From assembly GCA_003136335.1 (NCBI GenBank), contig PLEA01000554.1:203-12378 (forward strand): 12,176 nucleotides of DNA, given 5' to 3'. The DNA is from Acidobacteriaceae bacterium (GTDB lineage Bacteria > Acidobacteriota > Terriglobia > Terriglobales > SbA1). A program made the position numbers and the translations under genes. Of the stretch, positions 6,228 through 12,176 are shown piece by piece. The notes below the pieces were generated by a model. The model searched no databases. It was given only the letters and a program-made list of their open reading frames with translations, and was not told where the DNA came from. The stretch's first letter is position 1, and every line of letters begins with the position of its first letter.

Positions 6228-7217
6228 GTGGCTGGAATTCTAGCGAAGACTGACGGAAAGACCTTACTGTTGCTCAAGCCGAGGGGTTTCTGCGCGGGAG
6301 TGGTGCGGGCGATTGACGTGGTCCGCATTGCTCTGGAGGCGTTCGGGCCGCCGATTTATGTGCGCAAGGAGATCGTCCACAACAGCTTTGTGGTCGAGGA
6401 ACTGCGCGGCAAGGGCGCGATTTTTGTGGACAGTGAGGACGAAGTGCCCAACGGGGAGCGCATCATTTACAGCGCGCATGGAGTTTCTCCGGAGGTGCGC
6501 GAACACAGCGCGCGGCGCGGATTGCGCGTGATCGATGCGACCTGTCCGCTGGTCACCAAGGTCCACGTAGAGGCCGTGAAGTTCGCCAAGGAAGGGTATT
6601 CGCTCATTCTGATTGGGCATAAGGATCATGATGAGGTGATTGGGACGCTCGGCGAGGCTCCACTGGTGACGCAGGTGGTGGGATCGCCGGAGCAGGTGAA
6701 GTCCCTGAGCGTGCCTGACCCGAACCGCGTTGCGTACCTGACGCAGACGACCCTGAGCCTGGACGAGACCAAAGACATTATCGCGGCGCTCAAGAAGAAG
6801 TTTCCCAACATCAAGGGACCGGCGGCGCAGGATATCTGCTATGCCACGGAGAATCGGCAGGTAGCAGTGAAGCAGGTGGCTTCCGAAGCCGATCTGCTGC
6901 TGGTGGTGGGATCGGAAAACAGTTCGAATTCCAATCGCTTGGTGGAAGTGGCGCGGAACCTGGGTACCAAGGCGCACCTTATCGATAGTTGCAACGACAT
7001 TGAAGCGGAGTGGTTGAAGGGCGTGAAGACGATTGCGCTGACGGCGGGTGCTTCTGCACCGGAGTGCCTGGTGGAAGAGACGGTGAGCTTCCTGCGCAAC
7101 AAAGGATTCGATAACCTGCAGGAACTGGAAGTGATGCCGGAAAACGTGCGCTTTGGGTTGCCGCCGGAGATTGTGGAGGCGATCGCCGCCGCCCCGGCCA
7201 GCGCGAACGCCGATTAG
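6228..7217 (+). CDS. ispH: 4-hydroxy-3-methylbut-2-enyl diphosphate reductase
   Basis: IspH is the last enzyme of the MEP pathway. It is a cytosolic iron-sulfur enzyme that reduces HMBPP to IPP and DMAPP, the precursors of squalene and hopanoids. The product is 329 residues, near the family norm. The three cluster cysteines are C22 (RGFCAG), C106 (DATCP) and C204 (DICYAT). Substrate-site residues known from E. coli IspH align well: H51 (EIVHN), H84 (SAHG), H134 and E136 (KDHDE), T174 (QTTLS), S232 and N234 (SSNSN) and S276. The start is GTG at 6228 with only a weak upstream ribosome site. No other start fits the usual short lead before KTLLLLKPRGFCAG. It heads the right-arm gene series, consistent with precursor supply for the cyclase downstream. 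Confidence 0.96.
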   Translation: MAGILAKTDGKTLLLLKPRGFCAGVVRAIDVVRIALEAFGPPIYVRKEIVHNSFVVEELRGKGAIFVDSEDEVPNGERIIYSAHGVSPEVREHSARRGLRVIDATCPLVTKVHVEAVKFAKEGYSLILIGHKDHDEVIGTLGEAPLVTQVVGSPEQVKSLSVPDPNRVAYLTQTTLSLDETKDIIAALKKKFPNIKGPAAQDICYATENRQVAVKQVASEADLLLVVGSENSSNSNRLVEVARNLGTKAHLIDSCNDIEAEWLKGVKTIALTAGASAPECLVEETVSFLRNKGFDNLQELEVMPENVRFGLPPEIVEAIAAAPASANAD

Positions 7218-7248
7218 TTGCGGTTTGTAAGCTATATGTGTTTTTGCG

Positions 7249-7256
7249 GGAGGTGA
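7249..7256 (+). promoter_or_regulatory. Strong ribosome binding site of the small coiled-coil gene
   Basis: GGAGGTGA is a near-perfect Shine-Dalgarno sequence, with 6 bases between GGAGG and the ATG at 7260. It is the best ribosome site seen in the right arm and shows that the small gene downstream is translated. Confidence 0.75.
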
Positions 7257-7259
7257 GCG

Positions 7260-7454
7260 ATGACGATTGATGAACGCCTCGATCGGCTGACCGAGCGGCA
7301 CGAAGCCCTGACCCAGACAGTCGAAATTCTCGCCCGGACCACTCACGAACACAGCCAGCAAATCACTGACATTATGGAAGCATCCGGCAGGCTGTTGCAT
7401 ATCGCGCAAATCCACGAACAGCGCCGGACGCGTTTGGAAGGTGGCGAACAGTGA
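7260..7454 (+). CDS. Small coiled-coil protein of unknown function (64 aa)
   Basis: This 64-residue, charged, soluble protein starts MTIDERLDRLTERHEAL and ends RRTRLEGGEQ. Leu/Ile/Met and Ala residues recur at heptad spacing (for example L7, L10, L17, V21, I23, L24, then I35, I38, L45), so most of it should form one helix or coiled coil. There are no cysteines, no signal peptide and no membrane segment. It lies 42 bases after ispH and 86 bases before hpnF, all on one strand, with a strong Shine-Dalgarno sequence. I cannot assign a function. Short coiled-coil proteins of this type could act as oligomerisation or scaffold factors, but that is speculation. Confidence 0.75.
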   Translation: MTIDERLDRLTERHEALTQTVEILARTTHEHSQQITDIMEASGRLLHIAQIHEQRRTRLEGGEQ

Positions 7455-7540
7455 GTTTTGCCGCCGTCGCGGAGTAAGCAGGGCAGTGCGAGAAGGCCGT
7501 ATGTGCTTGCAGGTTTGCGACTAGACGGAGTAGTAAATTC

Positions 7541-9523
7541 ATGGACAGCAACTCCCCCGATTCCAATGTAGCTTCCGTACCTCTCGGTTCGAACCCCCAA
7601 CTTCGCTTTGGCAAAATTGAGGGACTGGGCACGCGCGTGGGCGCGGCAGTTGCGGCCGCGCGGAATTATCTTTTTTCGCAGCAGCATGAAGATGGGTACT
7701 GGTGCGGGGAACTCGAGGCGGATACCACGCTCGAGTCGGATTACATCCTGCTGCACACGCTGCTGGGGACGGGGAACCAGGAGCGATTTCAGAAGGCGGC
7801 GAACTGGATTCTGCGCCATCAGAAGGAAGACGGCGGGTGGAGTATCTATGCCGCAGGGCCCTCGAACATCAGCGCGTCAGTGAAGGCGTACTTCGGATTA
7901 AAGCTGGCGGGATACACGGCGGATCATCCGGCGTTGCAGCGCGCCCGCGAGAAGATTCTGGAAATGGGCGGCGTCACGGAAGTTAATACATTTACCAAGA
8001 TCTATCTTTGTTTCTTTGGGCAGTATGACTACGATGCGGTTCCGGCGATTCCACCGGAGATCGTGCTGTTTCCAAACTGGTTCTGGTTTAACATCTACGA
8101 GATTTCTTCGTGGTCGCGCGCCATTCTGGTGCCGCTTTCGATTTGCTACGCCAAAAAGCCGTTCAAGAAGATCCCGCGCGAAATGGGCGTGGAGGAATTG
8201 TTTGTGGGCGGGATGCAGAAGTCGCGCATGCACCTGCATTGGGCCAAGAAGCTGGTCTCGTGGAGCAATTTTTTCCTTGTGCTCGATCGCATGACGCATT
8301 GGTTCGAACGCGTGCATGTGCGGCCGTTGCGTTCCGTTGCTCTGAAGAGCGCCGAGAAATGGATGCTGGAGCGCTTCGAGATGAGCGACGGATTGGGCGC
8401 GATTTATCCCTCGATGATGAACGCGATCATTGCGCTACGCTGCCTGGGATATTCGCTGGACGATCCGCAGGTAATTCGCGCGCTGGACGAATTTGAGAAG
8501 TTGGGAATCGAAGAGGAAGATACCTTTCGCATGCAGCCTTGCATGTCGCCGGTGTGGGATACCGCGTACGCCATGTTTGCCCTGGGCGAGGCGGGAGTGC
8601 CGGCGAATGATCCGCGGATGGTCAAGTGCGCGGACTGGATTCTGCAGAAACAAGTACGAAATGTGGGCGACTGGAAAGTAAAAAACAAGCAGGGTCAGCC
8701 GGGCGGATGGTACTTCGAGTTCAATAATGAGTTTTATCCGGACGTCGATGACAGCGCGATGGTTTGCCTGGGATTGAGTCGCGTGGAGCATCCCAACGGG
8801 CGTTATCAGCGGGAGTCGGTGCAGCGGGCGATTGACTGGATCTTTTCGATGCAGTGCAAGAACGGCGGCTGGGCGTCGTTCGATAAAGACAACGACAAGA
8901 TGGTGTTCGAACATATTCCGTTTGCCGATCACAACGCCATGCTCGATCCGCCGACTGTGGACATTACCGGGCGAATCCTCGAGATGCTTGCGACTTACGG
9001 GTACGACAAGAATCATCCTGCAGTGAAGCGGGCGATTCAGTTCGTCCGCGACGAGCAGGAGCCGGACGGAAGCTGGTTCGGGCGCTGGGGCGTGAACTAC
9101 ATTTACGGCACGGCGCTGGTATTGCGCGGACTGGATGCGATCGGGATGGACCTACACGAGCCTTGCGTGCAGCAGGGCGCGGAATGGTTGCGGATGGTGC
9201 AAAACGCCGATGGCGGATGGGGCGAGACGGTGGGGTCCTATGATGACCCGAGCTTGCGCGGGCAGGGGGAGAGCACGCCGTCGCAGACCGCCTGGGCGAT
9301 CTTGGGACTGCTCGCGGCGAACGACATTCGCAGCGACTCGGTGGCGCGCGGCGTCGCTTATTTGCTGCGCACGCAGAGAAAAGATGGATCGTGGGATGAA
9401 CCGTACTTCACTGGCACTGGATTCCCGCGTGTGTTCTATTTGATGTATCACCTCTACCGGGATTACTTTCCTCTGCTCGCGCTGACGACTTACGCCAAGG
9501 TGATGGAGAAGGCGCAAAACTAG
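7541..9523 (+). CDS. hpnF: Squalene-hopene cyclase
   Basis: This enzyme (also called Shc) is a monotopic membrane protein that cyclises squalene to hopene or hopanol. The product has 660 residues, close to the family norm. The proton-donating DXDD motif is DVDDSAM (401-407), with D401, D403 and D404 in place, but the usual following Thr is Ser (S405). Several QW repeats are visible: QQHEDGYW (47-54), HQKEDGGW (93-100), QCKNGGW (438-444), EQEPDGSW (505-512), QNADGGW (554-560) and QRKDGSW (612-618). The family signatures GRWGVNYIYGT (514-524) and STPSQTAWA (578-586), and the GTGFP near the C-terminus, are present. GGAG lies 10 bases before the ATG. The gene is followed directly by a long inverted repeat and hpnA. 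Confidence 0.97.
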   Translation: MDSNSPDSNVASVPLGSNPQLRFGKIEGLGTRVGAAVAAARNYLFSQQHEDGYWCGELEADTTLESDYILLHTLLGTGNQERFQKAANWILRHQKEDGGWSIYAAGPSNISASVKAYFGLKLAGYTADHPALQRAREKILEMGGVTEVNTFTKIYLCFFGQYDYDAVPAIPPEIVLFPNWFWFNIYEISSWSRAILVPLSICYAKKPFKKIPREMGVEELFVGGMQKSRMHLHWAKKLVSWSNFFLVLDRMTHWFERVHVRPLRSVALKSAEKWMLERFEMSDGLGAIYPSMMNAIIALRCLGYSLDDPQVIRALDEFEKLGIEEEDTFRMQPCMSPVWDTAYAMFALGEAGVPANDPRMVKCADWILQKQVRNVGDWKVKNKQGQPGGWYFEFNNEFYPDVDDSAMVCLGLSRVEHPNGRYQRESVQRAIDWIFSMQCKNGGWASFDKDNDKMVFEHIPFADHNAMLDPPTVDITGRILEMLATYGYDKNHPAVKRAIQFVRDEQEPDGSWFGRWGVNYIYGTALVLRGLDAIGMDLHEPCVQQGAEWLRMVQNADGGWGETVGSYDDPSLRGQGESTPSQTAWAILGLLAANDIRSDSVARGVAYLLRTQRKDGSWDEPYFTGTGFPRVFYLMYHLYRDYFPLLALTTYAKVMEKAQN

Positions 9524-9602
9524 TTCTCAGTTCTCAGTTCTCAGTTTCGCTGCCCAAGCGTTGAGGCTTTGACTGAGAACTGAGAACCGAGAACTGAGAA
9601 CT
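9522..9602. repeat. Long inverted repeat of 7-base units between hpnF and hpnA
   Basis: Tandem agttctc units (9522-9546) pair with gagaact units (9578-9602) over about 25 base pairs with a single mismatch (9536 against 9588), around a 31-base loop. The left arm begins inside the hpnF stop codon. The right arm ends three bases before the predicted hpnA start. No T-run follows, so it is probably a mobile or expanding palindromic repeat rather than a standard terminator. In mRNA it would place a very stable stem over the hpnA ribosome-binding region. Confidence 0.8.
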
Positions 9603-9605
9603 GCT

Positions 9606-10592
9606 CTGAAAGCTTTCGTCACAGGCGCCACCGGATTTCTGGGATCTCACGTCGCGCGCGTTCTTGCCGATCAGGGCGCGGAGTTGCGGCTGCTGGTGCG
9701 TGCCACTAGCAATTTGCGCAACCTGGAAGGGCTCAAGGCTGAGACGGCAACCGGGGATCTGCGCGATGCCGGCTTGCTTGAAAAAGCCATGTCGGGTTGC
9801 GACACGGTTTTTCACGTGGCGGCCGACTACCGGCTCTGGGTGCGCGATCCGGCGGAGATGTACCGCTCAAATGTCGATGGGACAAAAGCGATTCTGGAAG
9901 CGGTGCGGAAGAACGGCGTGCGGCGCACGGTTTACACTTCGAGCGTTGCGACGGTTGGTTTCACCGGCAATGGACATCCTGCGGATGAAGATTCTCCAGT
10001 GTCGCTGGCCGACATGATCGGTCACTACAAGCGATCGAAGTTCATGGCGGAGCAAGTGGCGTTCGAGGCTGGCCACGACGGAATGCATATAGTGATCGTG
10101 AATCCGACGACGCCGGTTGGAGAGCAGGACGTGAAACCGACGCCGACTGGGCGCATCGTGGTCGATTTTCTGAAACGCAAATTTCCCGCGTATGTCGAAA
10201 CGGGCTTGAACTTAGTCGATGTGAGGGAATGCGCGCTGGGGCACGTTGCGGCTTTGGAAAAAGGGAAGCCGGGCGAGCGCTACATTTTGGGCGGGGAGAA
10301 TCTTACGCTGAAGCAGATTCTGGACAAGCTTGGAGAGATCACCGGCCTGCCTTCGCCGAAGGTGAAGTTGCCGTATGTATTCGCGTTTGCCGCGGGCATA
10401 GTAGATGAGGCAATCACCGGTCGGATGTTGCACCGCGAGCCGCGCGCCACGGTCGACACGGTGCGTATGGGCAGGAAAACAATGTTTGCCAGCTCCGGCA
10501 AGGCGGAGCGCGAATTGGGCTGGAAGATTGTGCCGGTCGACGAGGCATTGCGTCGGGCGGTGGAATGGTTCCGGGGCAACGGATATGTCTAG
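9606..10592 (+). CDS. hpnA: Hopanoid-associated sugar epimerase/reductase HpnA, apparent CTG start
   Basis: HpnA is an extended short-chain dehydrogenase (NAD-dependent epimerase/dehydratase-like) encoded in hopanoid clusters. Its exact reaction is not firmly established. From the CTG at 9606 the product has 328 residues, the expected length. It starts KAFVTGATGFLGSH with the dinucleotide motif GxxGxxG at 7-13. The active-site region shows TSS (111-113) and YKRSK (Y141, K145). In frame between the upstream stop (9570-9572) and 9684 there is no ATG, GTG or TTG. The first standard start, TTG at 9684, would delete the NAD-binding motif. So either CTG is used, or the start was disturbed by the adjacent repeat or by a sequence error. 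The end overlaps hpnG by 8 bases. Confidence 0.88.
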   Translation: MKAFVTGATGFLGSHVARVLADQGAELRLLVRATSNLRNLEGLKAETATGDLRDAGLLEKAMSGCDTVFHVAADYRLWVRDPAEMYRSNVDGTKAILEAVRKNGVRRTVYTSSVATVGFTGNGHPADEDSPVSLADMIGHYKRSKFMAEQVAFEAGHDGMHIVIVNPTTPVGEQDVKPTPTGRIVVDFLKRKFPAYVETGLNLVDVRECALGHVAALEKGKPGERYILGGENLTLKQILDKLGEITGLPSPKVKLPYVFAFAAGIVDEAITGRMLHREPRATVDTVRMGRKTMFASSGKAERELGWKIVPVDEALRRAVEWFRGNGYV

Positions 10593-11304
10593 AGTCGCCA
10601 TTGTGGCCGCGCTAGAGCGCGAGGTGCGTCCTTTGATCCGCGACTGGCGCGTGAGCGAGAAGGACGTGGGTGGGCGGCGCTTTCGTTTTTTCGAGAAGGA
10701 CGACTTTGTGGTGGTTTGCGGAGGGATTGGAGCGGAGGCGGCGCGGCGGGCGGCGGAGGCGGCGATCGCGATCTACGCACCCTCGGTCATGTATTCGGCG
10801 GGCTTTGCCGGGGCGCTCGATGCCGCGCTCAAAGTTGGGGATGTAGTGCAACCTCGACGGGTCGTCAATGCGGGCGACGGCAGCAGCGTGAGTCTTGATC
10901 GCGGTGAAAGCGTGTTGGTCAGTTTTGGATCGGTTGCGAGCCCGGCGCAGAAGGCGAGTCTGCGAGATTCATTTGGAGCGCACGCCGTCGACATGGAAGC
11001 GGCTGCGGTCGCGCGAGCGGCTGAAGCTCGAGGAGCAGAATTTGTGGTGGTGAAAGTAATTTCGGATGAATTCAATTTCAGCTTTCCGTCGATGGAACGC
11101 TTCGTCGATTCCAACGGACAGTTTCTGCAGGGACGATTTGCATGGTTCGCAGCGGTGCGGCCGTGGCTGTGGCCACAAGTTGCGCGGCTGGCACGAAACA
11201 GCAATCGCGCGTCGTTAGCGCTGTGCGACTGGCTGCGAACGATGATGGGTGCAACTTCAGCGTCTTCAAACGTTCATACCTCAGTAGAAGCGGCCCACCG
11301 CTGA
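10585..11304 (+). CDS. hpnG: Hopanoid nucleoside phosphorylase HpnG
   Basis: HpnG is a purine-nucleoside-phosphorylase/MTA-SAH-nucleosidase-like enzyme. It removes adenine from adenosylhopane to give a (phospho)ribosylhopane in bacteriohopanepolyol synthesis. The ATG at 10585 gives 239 residues beginning MSRVAIVAALEREVRPL, with E11 at the position of the conserved nucleosidase glutamate. Other family features are GGIGAEAA (46-53), SAGFAGAL (71-78), VDMEAAAVA (135-143) and the catalytic-type ISDEF (159-163, D161). It overlaps the end of hpnA by 8 bases, so the two are probably translationally coupled. The frame stays open upstream within hpnA, but the ATG fits the family start. HpnH, which makes its substrate, is not in the window. 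Confidence 0.93.
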   Translation: MSRVAIVAALEREVRPLIRDWRVSEKDVGGRRFRFFEKDDFVVVCGGIGAEAARRAAEAAIAIYAPSVMYSAGFAGALDAALKVGDVVQPRRVVNAGDGSSVSLDRGESVLVSFGSVASPAQKASLRDSFGAHAVDMEAAAVARAAEARGAEFVVVKVISDEFNFSFPSMERFVDSNGQFLQGRFAWFAAVRPWLWPQVARLARNSNRASLALCDWLRTMMGATSASSNVHTSVEAAHR

Positions 11305-11416
11305 TGAGGGCGCACGGCCAGTTTCCGGCCTTCGATGGTTTCGAGCTTGTTGGATCCCAGCGAATGTTTCGTTGGCAGATCGGATACGTGTGGGAAAGTG
11401 CGTGACTTAGTTCATC

Positions 11417-11422
11417 TATAAT
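11417..11422 (+). promoter_or_regulatory. tolQ: Perfect -10 box upstream of tolQ
   Basis: TATAAT is a perfect -10 match, 27 bases before the tolQ ATG, with transcription expected near 11429. The hexamer at the proper -35 distance (GAAAGT, 11394-11399) is weak. This suggests tolQ is a transcription unit separate from the hopanoid genes, despite sharing their direction. Confidence 0.5.
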
Positions 11423-11449
11423 CGCAGAAGGCATTCTCCAAAAAAAGCG

Positions 11450-12169
11450 ATGCATCTTTTTCCCTTGCTAGCAGTGTTCGTCGGCGGCGAGATCGTCGAC
11501 ATGATTTCCAACACGGGCGCGGTGGCCAAGCTGGTATTGCTTGCGCTGCTGGTGTTCAGCCTGATCTCATGGGCCATTATCCTCACCAAGTGGAGTTTGT
11601 TGCGGAGAGCGCGGGCTCAGAGCGGGCGATTCGTGCGCGCATTTCGCAAGGCGCAGCGGCTGCAGGATATTGCCGCCGTGGCGGACCAATTCAAGCCCAG
11701 CCCTCTGGTGGGCGTGTTCGAGGGCGGGTATGAGGAATATAAGCGGCAGGCCGGGACGCTCGGCACCCTGCGAAATCTGGTGACGATTCAGCGCGGAATG
11801 CAGATTGGCGCCTCGGAAGAAATCACACGGCTCGAACGGAATCTCCCCTGGCTCGCGATCACCGCCGCGGTAACGCCATTTGTCGGATTGTTTGGCACAG
11901 TGTGGGGCATCATTGATGCGTTTCACGGGTTGGGAACGGCAGGGGCGGCGACGTTGCGGGCGGTAGCTCCCGGTATTTCAGAGGCTCTGATTACCACGGC
12001 TGCCGGATTAGCAGCGGCAATTCCGGCGGTGATTGCTTATAACCTGATTGGCGCGTCGATCCGCGAGTTGGCGGCACGCAGCGACGACTTTGCCCTGGAG
12101 GTGCTCAACGCGGTGGAACACTCCCAGGCACAGGCTACCTCCCAGATTCCCAGTGAAGTGAGGCGCTGA
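11450..12169 (+). CDS. tolQ: MotA/TolQ/ExbB family proton channel
   Basis: This 239-residue inner-membrane protein should form, with a TolR/ExbD partner, a proton-driven motor that energises TolA or TonB across the periplasm. Three membrane helices are visible: about 25-46 (VAKLVLLALLVFSLISWAII), about 134-156 and about 172-198. The cytoplasmic loop lies between the first two. The conserved PFVGLFGTVWGI (143-154) and VAPGISEALITTAAGLAAAIPA (172-193) regions are present, with Thr residues in both channel helices. The N-terminal region resembles TolQ more than ExbB, but the two are hard to separate by eye. The ribosome site before the ATG at 11450 is poor (A-rich). The stop shares a base with the next start, which supports coupled translation. 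Confidence 0.9.
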   Translation: MHLFPLLAVFVGGEIVDMISNTGAVAKLVLLALLVFSLISWAIILTKWSLLRRARAQSGRFVRAFRKAQRLQDIAAVADQFKPSPLVGVFEGGYEEYKRQAGTLGTLRNLVTIQRGMQIGASEEITRLERNLPWLAITAAVTPFVGLFGTVWGIIDAFHGLGTAGAATLRAVAPGISEALITTAAGLAAAIPAVIAYNLIGASIRELAARSDDFALEVLNAVEHSQAQATSQIPSEVRR

Positions 12170-12176
12170 TGGCATT
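12169..12176 (+). CDS. Start of the next gene, probably tolR/exbD (only the first codons)
   Basis: The tolQ stop TGA overlaps an ATG by one base (TGATG), and the frame reads Met-Ala before the window ends. The position directly after tolQ is where tolR/exbD genes usually lie. The sequence itself is too short to identify. Confidence 0.45.

Noticed and set aside
6264..7415. Long open frame (383 codons) on the minus strand across ispH
   Set aside because: It is antisense to a gene with all IspH cysteines and active-site residues. Its translation is Arg/His/Gln-rich with no family resemblance, typical of a shadow frame in GC-rich DNA.
10405..10584. Extended hpnG start inside hpnA
   Set aside because: The added 60 residues are the hpnA sequence read in another frame. 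The ATG at 10585 matches the family N-terminus.
9684..10592. hpnA starting at TTG 9684
   Set aside because: This would remove the NAD-binding TGATGFLG motif that is encoded in frame just upstream, so the protein would not fold as an SDR.
1..12176. CRISPR arrays, tRNA/rRNA genes, IS elements or prophage genes
   Set aside because: I looked on both strands and saw no regularly spaced repeats, cloverleaf sequences, transposase or phage-like proteins. The window appears to be stable chromosomal housekeeping DNA with palindromic repeats.

Overview
The window reads as chromosomal DNA of a GC-rich bacterium, most likely an Acidobacteriota (Terriglobia-like) member. The basis is the combination of a hopanoid locus joined to ispH, a TonB-like protein and a TolQ/ExbB-type channel, dispersed palindromic intergenic repeats, and protein sequence style. 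This placement is inference from pattern recognition, not from a database search. No phage, IS transposase, CRISPR array, tRNA or rRNA was seen.

Layout. Left arm (1-2934, minus strand): two zinc-dependent medium-chain dehydrogenases overlap by 4 bases (2934-1795, then 1798-749). After 157 bases comes the N-terminal two thirds of a squalene-synthase-like HpnC that runs off the left edge (591 to 1). Centre: recN (3201-4943, plus strand) is preceded by repeat-rich DNA. It carries an in-frame palindromic element and an 8-G run between its ABC signature and Walker B motifs. A TonB-like anchored protein (5781-4996, minus strand) converges on it. A 446-base gap follows that has no supported gene but holds promoter-like sites, a hairpin and a repeat. 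Right arm (6228-11304, plus strand): ispH, a 64-residue coiled-coil protein, hpnF (squalene-hopene cyclase), hpnA and hpnG. Last, tolQ (11450-12169) has its own perfect -10 box, and the next ORF, probably tolR/exbD, starts overlapping its stop.

How the genes fit. IspH makes IPP/DMAPP, the isoprenoid precursors. HpnC (with HpnD and HpnE, expected beyond the left edge) builds squalene. HpnF cyclises it to hopene, and HpnG cleaves adenosylhopane in side-chain synthesis, with HpnA as a linked reductase-like protein. HpnH, needed before HpnG, is not in the window. The two dehydrogenases and the 64-residue protein sit within this neighbourhood but have no assigned hopanoid role.

The features most worth a second look are these: hpnA has no ATG, GTG or TTG start that would keep its NAD-binding motif, and seems to start at CTG directly after a 25-bp-stem inverted repeat; recN contains an in-frame palindromic repeat; and the hopanoid neighbourhood includes an uncharacterised tandem dehydrogenase pair and a small coiled-coil gene.
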